From Streptomyces cadmiisoli (GTDB lineage: Bacteria > Actinomycetota > Actinomycetes > Streptomycetales > Streptomycetaceae), in assembly GCF_003261055.1 (NCBI RefSeq), contig NZ_CP030073.1:2976001-3040000 (forward strand): 64,000 nt of DNA, in the 5' to 3' direction. The notes under the pieces are model-generated. The model worked only from the letters and a program-made list of their open reading frames with translations. It did not search any database and was not told the origin of the DNA. Each line of letters begins with the position of its first letter. Position 1 is the stretch's first letter. The position numbers were made by a program, and so were the translations under genes. Positions 26,250 to 34,640 of the stretch are shown one piece after another.

Positions 26250-26343
26250 CAGACAGACGGTGCGTTTTCACGTCCCGTGGCCGTAAGGTTTCGGGACGCG
26301 GCTCCACAGGGATGGGTGCCCGGCACAGTCGGAGGAGGAGAAA

Positions 26344-26916
26344 GTGGCAACACCCCCGAACGGTTCATCATCGGGCAACTGGTCGTACGGCCCCGGCCAG
26401 GGGCAGCACGACGGTTCCCAGAACCGGTACAACTTCCCCTCCACGCCAAGCCACCGGCAGCCGTACGCGCCACAGGGCCCGGGCCCCGCGCCGTACGACC
26501 AGCCGGCCGCTCCGCGCATCCAACCCGTGCAGCCGCAACGCCGCACCCCTGAGCCGACGCCCGCCGGGGCGTCGAACAACCCCCTGGTGCGCCCGTACGC
26601 AATGACGGGCGGTCGCACCAGGCCGCGGTACCAGCTCGCCATCGAGGCGCTGGTGCACACCACCGCGGCTCCGCACCAGATGCAGGGCCAGCTGCCCGAG
26701 CATCAGCGGATCTGCAACCTGTGCCGGGAGATCAAGTCGGTCGCCGAGATCTCGGCGCTGCTCACGATTCCCCTCGGCGTGGCCAGGATCCTCGTCGCCG
26801 ACTTGGCGGAGGCGGGCCTGGTAGCCATCCATCAGCCCGGCGGCGACGAGAACGCCGGCGGCCAGCCAGACGTGACACTGCTCGAAAGGGTGCTCAGTGG
26901 ACTTCGCAAGCTCTAG
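26344..26916 (+). CDS. cvnC2: Conservon DUF742 protein CvnC (cvn2)
   Basis: 190 residues. The C-terminal ~115 are DUF742 (LVRPYAMTGGRTRPRYQL, HQRICNLCREIKSVAEISALL). The first ~75 are a Pro/Gln/Tyr-rich extension absent from CvnC1. GTG start at 26344 follows GGAGGAG with a 5-nt gap. The end overlaps cvnD2 by 20 bp as in cvn1, and the overlapping 43-bp segment is identical between the conservons, as expected for dual-coding DNA. Confidence 0.92.
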   Translation: MATPPNGSSSGNWSYGPGQGQHDGSQNRYNFPSTPSHRQPYAPQGPGPAPYDQPAAPRIQPVQPQRRTPEPTPAGASNNPLVRPYAMTGGRTRPRYQLAIEALVHTTAAPHQMQGQLPEHQRICNLCREIKSVAEISALLTIPLGVARILVADLAEAGLVAIHQPGGDENAGGQPDVTLLERVLSGLRKL

Positions 26917-27478
26917 CGGCGGTCCTTCCCGCTCCACCACGTCCGCGAAGATCGTGGTGGCGGGCGGCTTCGGCGTGGGCAAGACCACGTTCGTCGGCGC
27001 CGTCTCGGAGATCAACCCGCTGCGCACGGAGGCCGTCATGACGTCTGCTTCGGCAGGCATCGACGACCTCACCCACACCGGGGACAAGACCACCACGACG
27101 GTGGCGATGGACTTCGGCCGCATCACCCTGGACCAGGACCTGATCCTGTACCTGTTCGGCACCCCCGGCCAGGACCGCTTCTGGTTCATGTGGGACGACC
27201 TCGTCCGCGGCGCCATCGGCGCGGTGGTACTCGTGGACACCCGCCGCCTCGCGGACTGCTTCCCCGCGGTGGACTACTTCGAGAACAGCGGTCTGCCGTT
27301 CGTCGTCGCCCTCAACGGATTCGACGGCCAGCAGCCCTACCAGCCGGACGAGGTCCGCGAGGCGCTCCAGATCGGCCCGGACACCCCGATCATCACCACC
27401 GACGCCCGCCACCGCTCGGACGCCAAGTCCGCGCTGATCACGCTGGTGGAGCACGCCCTGATGGCGCGCCTTCGGTAG
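26897..27478 (+). CDS. cvnD2: Conservon Ras-like GTPase CvnD (cvn2)
   Basis: 193 residues with Walker A GGFGVGKTT and FGTPGQDRFWFMW, the same as CvnD1 except for a short N-terminal insertion (SSGGPSRS) and the last two residues (LR against LK). It is therefore biochemically interchangeable with CvnD1 as far as sequence shows, which would permit cross-talk between the two conservons. GTG start at 26897 inside cvnC2. It ends the conservon before a pair of strong terminators. Confidence 0.93.
   Translation: MDFASSSGGPSRSTTSAKIVVAGGFGVGKTTFVGAVSEINPLRTEAVMTSASAGIDDLTHTGDKTTTTVAMDFGRITLDQDLILYLFGTPGQDRFWFMWDDLVRGAIGAVVLVDTRRLADCFPAVDYFENSGLPFVVALNGFDGQQPYQPDEVREALQIGPDTPIITTDARHRSDAKSALITLVEHALMARLR
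27122..27465 (+). repeat. 344-bp exact duplicate, copy in cvnD2
   Basis: Identical to 21842-22185 with no mismatch. Flanking conservon genes match much less well: the opening of cvnB shows roughly 90% identity. Confidence 0.95.
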
Positions 27479-27497
27479 ATCGGTCCCGTACGCAGCG

Positions 27498-27536
27498 GAC
27501 GGGCGGCCCCTCCCGACTCGGGAGGGGCCGCCCGTC
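27498..27536. terminator. terminator of conservon 2
   Basis: A 17-bp perfect stem (27498-27514 with 27520-27536), five-base loop, then TTCG. It starts 19 nt past cvnD2. Confidence 0.85.
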
Positions 27537-27565
27537 TTCGTGTGCCGGGAACCCGGAACGCGTAC

Positions 27566-27600
27566 GGGACGGGGCCCCTCCGGTGGAGGGGCCCCGTCCC
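27566..27600. terminator. terminator of accE
   Basis: A 16-bp perfect stem (27566-27581 with 27585-27600) with a GGT loop. It lies 27 nt past the minus-strand accE stop and insulates the converging conservon. Confidence 0.8.
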
Positions 27601-27627
27601 GTGGTGCTTGTCGAGCGGTGCGGCCGG

Positions 27628-27822
27628 TCAGTGCCAGCTGTGCGGGGCGCGGAAGCCCGGCTCGCGTTCCAGGCGGCGCCAGCCGGCCTTGGCGCGGCCG
27701 CGGTGCACCGGGGTGGCCTCGGATGTACGGGCGGCGGCACGAGCCAGCAGGATCGCCGTTATCGCGGCGACTTCCTCGGGCTCTGCATGGCCCTTCTCGA
27801 CGCGGATGTCAGGGGTGCTCAT
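27628..27822 (-). CDS. accE: Acyl-CoA carboxylase epsilon subunit
   Basis: 64 residues (MSTPDIRVEKGHAEPEEVAAITAILLARAA, then WRRLEREPGFRAPHSWH). It matches the small epsilon subunits that stabilise and stimulate actinobacterial acyl-CoA carboxylases by binding the beta subunit. Position directly downstream of accB (57-nt gap, same strand) is the usual one. The A-rich helical N-terminus and the tryptophan/proline-rich end are typical. Confidence 0.88.
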   Translation of the reverse strand: MSTPDIRVEKGHAEPEEVAAITAILLARAAARTSEATPVHRGRAKAGWRRLEREPGFRAPHSWH

Positions 27823-27879
27823 GGGTGTCAGTCTCCGTGGATGAGGTTTCCGCGGGGGTACCGCGAAGGTTCCGCCGGG

Positions 27880-29463
27880 TTACTGCGGGGGGTTGCCGTG
27901 CTTGCGTGAGGGCAGGTCCGCGTGCTTGCTGTGCAGCATCGCCAGGGACGTGATCAGTACCTCGCGGGTCTCCGCCGGGTCGATGACGTCGTCGACCAGG
28001 CCGCGCTCGGCCGCGTAGTAGGGGTGCATCAGCTCGGACTTGTACTCCTTGACCATGCGGGCCCGCATGGCCTCGGGGTCCTCGGCCTCGGCGATCTGGC
28101 GGCGGAAGATGACGTTGGCGGCACCCTCCGCGCCCATCACGGCGATCTCGTTCGTCGGCCAGGCGTAGGTGAGGTCGGCACCGATGGACTGGCTGTCCAT
28201 CACGATGTAGGCCCCGCCGTACGCCTTGCGCAGGATCAGGCTGATCCGCGGGACGGTCGCGTTGCAGTAGGCGTAGAGCAGCTTCGCGCCGTGGCGGATG
28301 ATGCCGCCGTGCTCCTGGTCGACACCGGGGAGGAATCCGGGAACGTCCAAGAAGGTGACGATCGGGATATTGAAAGCGTCACACATCTGCACAAAGCGTG
28401 CAGCTTTTTCGGACGCTTCGATGTCCAGGACACCCGCGAGGCTCTGCGGCTGGTTGGCCACGATGCCGACGACCTGGCCGTCCAGCCGGGCCAGCGCGCA
28501 GATGATGTTGCGGGCCCAGCGCTCGTGGACCTCCAGGTACTCGCCGTCGTCGACGATCTCCTCGATGACCTTGGCCATGTCGTACGGCCGGTTGCCGTCC
28601 GCCGGGACCAGGTCGAGCAGGACGTCGCCGCGGCGGTCCGCCGGGTCGGACGGGTCCACCCGCGGGGGGTTCTCGCGGTTGTTCTGCGGCAGGAGCGACA
28701 GGAGGTAGCGCACCTCGGCGATGCAGGTCTCCTCGTCGTCGTACGCGAAGTGGCAGACACCGCTCGTCTCGGCGTGCACGTCCGCGCCGCCCAGGCCGTT
28801 CTGGGTGATCTCCTCGCCGGTCACCGCCTTGACCACGTCCGGGCCGGTGATGAACATCTGCGAGGTCTCGCGGACCATGAACACGAAGTCCGTCAGCGCG
28901 GGGCTGTACGCCGCGCCGCCGGCGCAGGGGCCGAGCATCACACTGATCTGCGGGATGACACCGGACGCCTTGGTGTTGCGCTGGAAGATGCCGCCGTATC
29001 CGGCGAGGGCGCTGACGCCCTCCTGGATACGGGCGCCGGCGCCGTCGTTGAGGGAGACCAGCGGGGCCCCGGCCGCGATGGCCATGTCCATGATCTTGTG
29101 GATCTTGGTGGCGTGGGCCTCGCCCAGGGCGCCGCCGAAGATGCGGAAGTCATGGGCGTAGACGAAGACCGTACGGCCCTCCACCGTGCCCCACCCGGTG
29201 ATGACACCGTCGGTGAACGGCTTCTTGGCCTCCAGGCCGAAACCGGTCGCCCGGTGCCGGCGCAGCTGCTCGACCTCGCGGAAGGTGCCCGGGTCGAGGA
29301 GCAGTTCGATCCGCTCACGGGCGGTCAGCTTGCCCTTGGCGTGCTGCGCCTCGGTCGCCCTCTCGCTCGGGCCGGCCGTCGCCTGCGCGCGGATCTCGTG
29401 CAGTTCGGCCACTCGCCCGCGCGCGTCCGTCGGCTCGCCCGGCGCCTCATCCAAAACGGTCAT
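27880..29463 (-). CDS. accB: Acyl-CoA carboxylase carboxyltransferase (beta) subunit
   Basis: 527 residues of the crotonase-fold carboxyltransferase that moves carboxybiotin CO2 to acetyl-, propionyl- or butyryl-CoA, giving malonyl- and methylmalonyl-CoA for fatty acids and polyketides. LNDGAGARIQEG and the C-terminal DVPGFLPGVDQEHGGIIRHGAKLL form the two oxyanion regions. I420 (KAYGGAYIVM) is isoleucine as in S. coelicolor AccB, whereas the propionyl-specific PccB has aspartate, so broad acyl-CoA use is expected. ATG start at 29463. The biotin-carrying alpha subunit is not in the window. Confidence 0.94.
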   Translation of the reverse strand: MTVLDEAPGEPTDARGRVAELHEIRAQATAGPSERATEAQHAKGKLTARERIELLLDPGTFREVEQLRRHRATGFGLEAKKPFTDGVITGWGTVEGRTVFVYAHDFRIFGGALGEAHATKIHKIMDMAIAAGAPLVSLNDGAGARIQEGVSALAGYGGIFQRNTKASGVIPQISVMLGPCAGGAAYSPALTDFVFMVRETSQMFITGPDVVKAVTGEEITQNGLGGADVHAETSGVCHFAYDDEETCIAEVRYLLSLLPQNNRENPPRVDPSDPADRRGDVLLDLVPADGNRPYDMAKVIEEIVDDGEYLEVHERWARNIICALARLDGQVVGIVANQPQSLAGVLDIEASEKAARFVQMCDAFNIPIVTFLDVPGFLPGVDQEHGGIIRHGAKLLYAYCNATVPRISLILRKAYGGAYIVMDSQSIGADLTYAWPTNEIAVMGAEGAANVIFRRQIAEAEDPEAMRARMVKEYKSELMHPYYAAERGLVDDVIDPAETREVLITSLAMLHSKHADLPSRKHGNPPQ

Positions 29464-29687
29464 GTAGCGACCTTACGAAGGACAGCCGGGAAAGCGGCCC
29501 GTTGACTCCGTACAGTCTCGCGGGTGTTTTCCTGGTACCCCTGAACAGAACCAGGGGGGCATGCAGCCGTTCCGACTGCTCAGAGGGCTTCGGCGTTGTA
29601 GGGGTCACACAAACGCGACAGCTGAGAGACACCGCACATTCATGTCGGTCGCATGCCGCCTGTGGAGTGACACGCGAGGATACCGGG

Positions 29688-30521
29688 TCAGCCGAAGCGG
29701 TTGAGCAGCCGCCGGTACACCCCCGGCGCGAGCCCCCGGACGCGGCCCGGCAGGGTCAGCCAGCCGGGTACATGGACGTCGTCCCGGCCGCGCCGTACCG
29801 CGTGCCAGACCTCGGCGGCGACCCGGTCGGGCGTGGTGAGGCGCGGCCGGGAGCGTCGGTAGGGGGTGCCTCGGCGGGCGAAGAAGGCGGTGTCCACCGG
29901 GCCCGGCACGACGAGCGTCACCCCCACCCCGGTACCGCGCAGCTCCTGCCGCAGGGCCTCGGCGAAGGCGGCGACACCGGCCTTGGCGGCGGAGTACACC
30001 GCCTCCTCCCGCACTCCCACGCAGCCCGCGACCGAGCCGACGAGCACGATTCGGCCGCGGCCTGCGGTCACCATGGCGGGCAGCACCTCGCGCACCAGGT
30101 GCAGCGTGGCGTTGAGGTCCACGGTCAGCACCCGGTCGATGTCGGCGGGCGGCATGGTCACGAACGGGCCGGCCCAGCCGATGCCCGCCCCGGCGACCAG
30201 CACGTCGATCCGACCGGTGGCGCGCAGCGCGGACCGCGCCAGCCGGCCCGGTCCCCCGGGTGCGGCGAGGTCGGCCGGCAGCATCACGGCCGACGTCCCG
30301 GCGGCCGTGTCCGCCAGCCGCCGCCGGTCCTGCCCGCTGACCACGAGCTGCCATCCGCCGGTGGCGAAGCGCCGTGCGGTGGCGGCCCCGATGCCCGAGG
30401 AGGCGCCGGTGACAAGGGCGACGGGGCGGTCCGTGCGGTGCGGCGGCACGGGCCCGCGCGCGGCGAACAGCGTGCGGGCGGCGGCTGTCCGGGCACTGTG
30501 GACGGAGCCGGTACGGGTCAC
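29688..30521 (-). CDS. Short-chain dehydrogenase/reductase
   Basis: 277 residues. TGASSGIGAATARRFA is the nucleotide loop, AGAGIGWAGPF the NNAG-equivalent, and YSAAKAGVAAFAEAL contains the catalytic Tyr and Lys (YxxxK). PGPVDTAFF follows. Classical SDR with a C-terminal extension (RLTTPDRVAAEVWHAVRRGRDDVHVPGW) seen in DltE-like members. GTG at 30521 with AGGGAGA upstream is preferred to an open frame 51 codons longer. Divergent from the radical SAM gene; a shared pathway is possible but unproved. Confidence 0.85.
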   Translation of the reverse strand: MTRTGSVHSARTAAARTLFAARGPVPPHRTDRPVALVTGASSGIGAATARRFATGGWQLVVSGQDRRRLADTAAGTSAVMLPADLAAPGGPGRLARSALRATGRIDVLVAGAGIGWAGPFVTMPPADIDRVLTVDLNATLHLVREVLPAMVTAGRGRIVLVGSVAGCVGVREEAVYSAAKAGVAAFAEALRQELRGTGVGVTLVVPGPVDTAFFARRGTPYRRSRPRLTTPDRVAAEVWHAVRRGRDDVHVPGWLTLPGRVRGLAPGVYRRLLNRFG

Positions 30522-30791
30522 TGGGCGGTCTCCCTGCGCGCTGGGGGTCCGGTCGGCTGCCGATCCGGTGGGCGGACGTGTGGTCCGGAACACCGCTCGG
30601 CACTGCTTGAGCGGTCCCCGGCGCCGGTCGTGGGCCACTCCTGAGGGCCGCCCGGTACACCCGGTCGGCGGCACGGGCGGTGCGGGACGCGGGCGGGCCG
30701 GGATACGACGGACACGACGGACACGAAGGGGGACACCGGCGGACTCCCCGTTCCCGTCCCGTTCGGTTCCGGCTACGTGGCGAGGTCACTG

Positions 30792-32291
30792 ATGCGCTTG
30801 CTGCTCGTCCACCCCAGCGCCCTGATGTACTCCGAGATCTTCCTGCGGCTGGAACCGCTGGGCCTGGAACGTGTGGCGGGCGCCGCCCGGGACGCCGGGC
30901 ACGAGGTGCGGGTGGTGGACCTCCAGGTGCTCGGCCGGCGGCGGCTGCACCAGGAGGTCCGGTCCTTCCGTCCGGAGGCGCTCGGCATCTCGCTGAACTA
31001 CCTGGCGAACATCCCGGAGGCCATCGAGCTGGCCGCCGGGGTGAAGCGGGCCGTCCCGGGCTGTTTCGTCTTCCTGGGCGGGCACAGCGTCTCCTTCGTC
31101 GCGGAGGAGGTGCTGGAGCAGGCCGAGGGGGCGGTGGACGCGGTGGTGCGCGGCGAGGGCGAACCGGCGGTGGCGCCGCTGCTGGCTGCCGTCCGGGACG
31201 GCGGGCTGTCGCAGGTGCCCGGCGTCGTCACCGCCGACGGGCGCGGTCCGGCGCCGCTGATGCTGCACGGCATCGACTCCCCCGCCCCGGCTCGGGACCT
31301 GATGCGCAACCGCCGGCGGTACTTCATCGGGGAGCTGGACCCCTGCGCCTCCATCGAGTTCACCCGCGGCTGCCCGTGGGACTGCTCGTTCTGCTCGGCG
31401 TGGACGTTCTACGGCCGCAGCTACCGCAAGGCCTCCCCCGAGGCGGCCGCGGCCGAGCTGGCGTCCGTCCGTGAGCCCAACGTGTTCATCGTCGACGACG
31501 TCGCGTTCATCCGGCCCGAGCACGGGGACGCCATCGCCGCGGAGGTGGAGCGCCGCCGCATCCGCAAGCGCTACTACCTGGAGACCCGCAGCGACGTCCT
31601 GCTGCGCCACCCCGAGGTGTTCGAGCGCTGGGCCCGGCTGGGGCTGCGCTACATGTTCCTCGGCATGGAGGCCATCGACGCCGAGGGCCTGGAGCTGTTC
31701 CGCAAGCGGGTCAGCCCCGACGAGAACCTGCGCGCCCTGGAGACGGCGCGGCGGCTGGGCATCCAGGTGGCCGTCAACCTGATCGTCGATCCGGCGTGGG
31801 ACGAGGAACACTTCCGGGCGGTGCGGGAGTTCGCGCTCGCGGTGCCGGAGATCGTGCACTTCACCGTGATGACGCCGTATCCCGGTACGGAGATCTGGCA
31901 CACCGAGTCCCGCCGGCTCACCACCCGCGACTACCGCCTCTTCGACATCCAGCACGCCGTGGTGCCGACCGCCCTGCCGCTGGAGCGGTTCTACGAGGAG
32001 CTGGTGCGCACCCAGGCCGTGATCAACCGCAAGCATCTGGGGCTGCGCACGGCGTACGGCGCGGCGCGGGTGCTGGGCCGCAACCTGCTGCACGGGCAGA
32101 CGAACTTCGCCCGCATGCTGTGGAAGTTCAACCGGGTCTACAACCCGCGCCGCCAGATCGCCGACCACCGCATGCCCGTCCGCTACGAACTGCCCCTGCC
32201 GCAGCGCCTCGACGTCGCCGACCGGCGCCTGCTGTACGTCCACACGCGGGGTGCGGCGCCGGGCGCGCCGGACCCGCGGGTCACCGAGTAG
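30792..32291 (+). CDS. B12-binding radical SAM enzyme, HpnR (hopanoid C-3 methylase)-like
   Basis: 499 residues. The N-terminal ~150 residues resemble a cobalamin-binding domain (MRLLLVHPSALMYSEIFLRLEPLGLERVAGAARDAGH), followed by a radical SAM core with C194-PWD-C198-SF-C201. The stretch CPWDCSFCSAWTFYGRSYR is characteristic of HpnR, which methylates ring A of hopanoids. No other hopanoid gene lies in the window, so the substrate could be another lipid or polyketide. ATG at 30792 has GAGGT six bases upstream. The next gene is a DMT-type transporter 20 nt downstream. Confidence 0.78.
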   Translation: MRLLLVHPSALMYSEIFLRLEPLGLERVAGAARDAGHEVRVVDLQVLGRRRLHQEVRSFRPEALGISLNYLANIPEAIELAAGVKRAVPGCFVFLGGHSVSFVAEEVLEQAEGAVDAVVRGEGEPAVAPLLAAVRDGGLSQVPGVVTADGRGPAPLMLHGIDSPAPARDLMRNRRRYFIGELDPCASIEFTRGCPWDCSFCSAWTFYGRSYRKASPEAAAAELASVREPNVFIVDDVAFIRPEHGDAIAAEVERRRIRKRYYLETRSDVLLRHPEVFERWARLGLRYMFLGMEAIDAEGLELFRKRVSPDENLRALETARRLGIQVAVNLIVDPAWDEEHFRAVREFALAVPEIVHFTVMTPYPGTEIWHTESRRLTTRDYRLFDIQHAVVPTALPLERFYEELVRTQAVINRKHLGLRTAYGAARVLGRNLLHGQTNFARMLWKFNRVYNPRRQIADHRMPVRYELPLPQRLDVADRRLLYVHTRGAAPGAPDPRVTE

Positions 32292-32311
32292 GCGGGCCGG
32301 GAAGGGGCGTC

Positions 32312-33187
32312 GTGGCGATCGCCGTCCTCGCCTCGCTCGCCGCCGCCGTCTGCTTCGCCGTCGCGGGGGTCCTCCAGCAGTGGGCGGCCGCCGCGCGGCC
32401 GGACGAGGAGGCCCTGTCGCCGCGGCTGTTGGGCCGGTTGGTCCGGGATCCGCTGTGGCTGTGCGGGATCGGGGTGGCGGTGGTGGCGTACGGATTCCAG
32501 TCGCTGGCCCTGGCGTTCGGGCCGCTGAGTCTCGTCCAGCCGCTGATCGTGGCCGAGTTGGTCTTCGCCGTGCCGCTGTCGGCCCGGGTGCACCGGATGC
32601 GGCTGGGCCGCCGGGAGTGGCTCGGCACGCTCGCCGTGGCCGGCGGGCTGGCCCTCGCGCTGGTGTCCGCCCGGCCGCACGGCGGGCGCCCGGAGTCGGC
32701 GTCGGCGCTGTCGTGGCTGCTGGTCCTGGGCGCGACCGCCGCGCTGGTCGCCGTCGCGCTGTCGGCCGCCCGGTTCCTGTCCGGGCCCGGGCGGGCGTCG
32801 GCGACGGCGCTGGCGGCCGGGGTGGTCATGGGCACCCAGTCGGCGCTGCTGGCGGCCACCGTGGAGCGGCTCCGGCACGGACCGGGTGCCGCCTTCACCG
32901 CCTGGCAGACGTACGCCCTCGTGGTGGCGAGCGTCGGCGGTCTGCTGCTCATCCAGAGCGCCTTCCAGCAGGGTCCGCTGGCCGCGAGCGTGACGGTGAT
33001 GGACGCGACGGAGCCGGTGGTCGCCGTGGTGCTGGGCACCTCGGTCTTCGGTGAGCTGATCCACACCGGCCCGCCGGCCGGCGCGGTGGCGGTGGCGGGC
33101 CTGGCACTGGTGGCGGCCGGGATCGTGAGCCTGGACACGTCGCCCGTGATCGCGGCGCTGCACGGTCGCGGGTCCGGTCCGAGGTGA
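32312..33187 (+). CDS. EamA/DMT-type membrane transporter
   Basis: 291 residues with about ten hydrophobic segments arranged as two EamA-like halves (ALAFGPLSLVQPLIVAELVF in the first, VTVMDATEPVVAVVLGTSVFGE in the second). Probably exports or imports a small metabolite or is a magnesium/lipid transporter relative. GTG start at 32312 with GGAAGGGG ahead; the longer in-frame extension is the shadow of the radical SAM gene. Closely coupled to the HpnR-like gene, which suggests a shared process. Confidence 0.82.
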   Translation: MAIAVLASLAAAVCFAVAGVLQQWAAAARPDEEALSPRLLGRLVRDPLWLCGIGVAVVAYGFQSLALAFGPLSLVQPLIVAELVFAVPLSARVHRMRLGRREWLGTLAVAGGLALALVSARPHGGRPESASALSWLLVLGATAALVAVALSAARFLSGPGRASATALAAGVVMGTQSALLAATVERLRHGPGAAFTAWQTYALVVASVGGLLLIQSAFQQGPLAASVTVMDATEPVVAVVLGTSVFGELIHTGPPAGAVAVAGLALVAAGIVSLDTSPVIAALHGRGSGPR

Positions 33188-33196
33188 GCCGGCGGT

Positions 33197-34504
33197 TCAC
33201 GCCGCGCCGGCCGCGGTGCCGCGGGGCGCGCGGCCGCCGCGGGGCGCGGCGCCGGCCGTCCACACCGGGAGCAGGTCCTCCACCAGGACGCGGTCCCAGG
33301 AGGGGTGCGCGGTGCGTGCCGTGACGGCCGCCCGGTGCCGTACCGCCGCCAGCAGCCCCGGCCGGTCGACCAGCGCGCAGAGGGCGTCCGCCCACTCCGT
33401 CGGGTCGTCGTGCCGTACGACGACGCCGTCCCGGCCGGGCTCGGTCAGCCACTCGGTGGTGTGCGCGCCCTCGGGCAGCAGCACCGCCAGACCACAGGCC
33501 ATCGCCTCGGCGACGACATTGCCGGAGGTCTCCGTGCGGGACGGGAAGGCGAAGACGTCGCAGCCGGCGTAGACCCGGGCGAGCCGCTCCTGCGGGAGGT
33601 TGCCGAGCAGGGTGACGTCGGGGCCGAGGGCGCGCCGCAGGGCGTCCGCCTCCGCGCCGCGGCCGGCCACGACGAGGTGCGCGGCTCGGCCGCGCCCGAG
33701 CACCGTGCGGACGCTCTCGGCGAGCAGCGGCACGCCCTTGGTGGCGTCCAGCCGGCCGGCGAACAGCACCAGCGGGCGGTCGGCCGGTACCCCGTGCTCG
33801 CGGGCGAGCCGGGACCTGGCCGCGGGGTCGGGACGAAAGCGCCGGTGGTCGATGCCGCGGCGCAGCGGGGCGACCCGGTCGGCGCCCAGCGTGCGGGCGA
33901 GTTCCGCGCGTCCGTCCGGGGTGGGAGCCAGCACCCGTTCGCAGTGGCCGAGCAGCCGGTCGCGCCTCCTGCGCAGCAGCCGCTCCGCCCGGGCCGCCAG
34001 GAAGTCGCCCGCCCCGGGACGGGAGCCGTGCAGCCACCGGTCGGCCAGATAGCGGCTGTAGACGGAGGCCAGCAGGGGGACGTCCGTGTGCACCGAGGCG
34101 ACGAGCCGGGGCGCCGGTCCGCCGCGCGGCCGGGCACGGGCCCGCCGTACCGCGGTGGCCGCGTACGCGAAGCTGTGCGTCAGGTGCCAGACGTCGTGCC
34201 GGGGCAGCAGCGCGGCCAGTCGCCGGTGGTGCGGCGCGAGGTCGGTGACGTCCTCCGCGCCGTCGGCCGACGTCAGGGCGGAGCTGGCGAGCACCGGCCG
34301 GAGCATCACGAACCGGACGTGCGCGGACAGCTCCTCGACCCGCTCCCGCTCGCCGAGGAAGTAGACGGTCAGATCGACGTCCGGTCCGTGCGGCACGCGC
34401 CCGCCCGGCCCGGCGGCGCTCTCCGCGAAGCGCTCCCAGCATTTGACGTGGCCGCCCGACGTGCTGCCGCGCATCAGCTCGACCAGGACCGCGACCGAGG
34501 TCAC
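33197..34504 (-). CDS. Glycosyltransferase, group 1 (GT4-like)
   Basis: 435 residues from GTG 34504 (MTSVAVLVELMRGSTSGGHVKCWERF). The GT-B fold is indicated by the N-terminal Rossmann start, VLFAGRLDATKGVPLLAESV (nucleotide-sugar domain) and FPSRTETSGNVVAEAMACG, which holds the EX7E-like catalytic motif. Sugar and acceptor are unknown; teichoic or phosphatidylinositol-mannoside-type acceptors are common for such enzymes. An upstream ATG at 34612 is possible but would reach into the divergent yceI promoter. Convergent with the transporter (stops 9 nt apart). Confidence 0.82.
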   Translation of the reverse strand: MTSVAVLVELMRGSTSGGHVKCWERFAESAAGPGGRVPHGPDVDLTVYFLGERERVEELSAHVRFVMLRPVLASSALTSADGAEDVTDLAPHHRRLAALLPRHDVWHLTHSFAYAATAVRRARARPRGGPAPRLVASVHTDVPLLASVYSRYLADRWLHGSRPGAGDFLAARAERLLRRRRDRLLGHCERVLAPTPDGRAELARTLGADRVAPLRRGIDHRRFRPDPAARSRLAREHGVPADRPLVLFAGRLDATKGVPLLAESVRTVLGRGRAAHLVVAGRGAEADALRRALGPDVTLLGNLPQERLARVYAGCDVFAFPSRTETSGNVVAEAMACGLAVLLPEGAHTTEWLTEPGRDGVVVRHDDPTEWADALCALVDRPGLLAAVRHRAAVTARTAHPSWDRVLVEDLLPVWTAGAAPRGGRAPRGTAAGAA

Positions 34505-34603
34505 GGCGACCGTGTTCCACTGCGGCCGCCGGGCCAATCGCGAGCCGGCCGGAAAAACATCCGCGGCGGGCGGAATAGGACCGCGGTCACCCCTGTTAGG
34601 GTG

Positions 34604-34617
34604 GTTGAACATTCAAC
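34604..34617. promoter_or_regulatory. palindrome at the yceI promoter
   Basis: GTTGAA-CA-TTCAAC, a perfect 6+6 dyad, sits 24 bases before the yceI start and just after a -10-like TAGGGT (34597-34602). It is the shape of a MarR- or TetR-type operator; no regulator gene adjoins it. Confidence 0.5.
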
Positions 34618-34640
34618 AGCCCCGTCCCCAAGGAGCAGTC

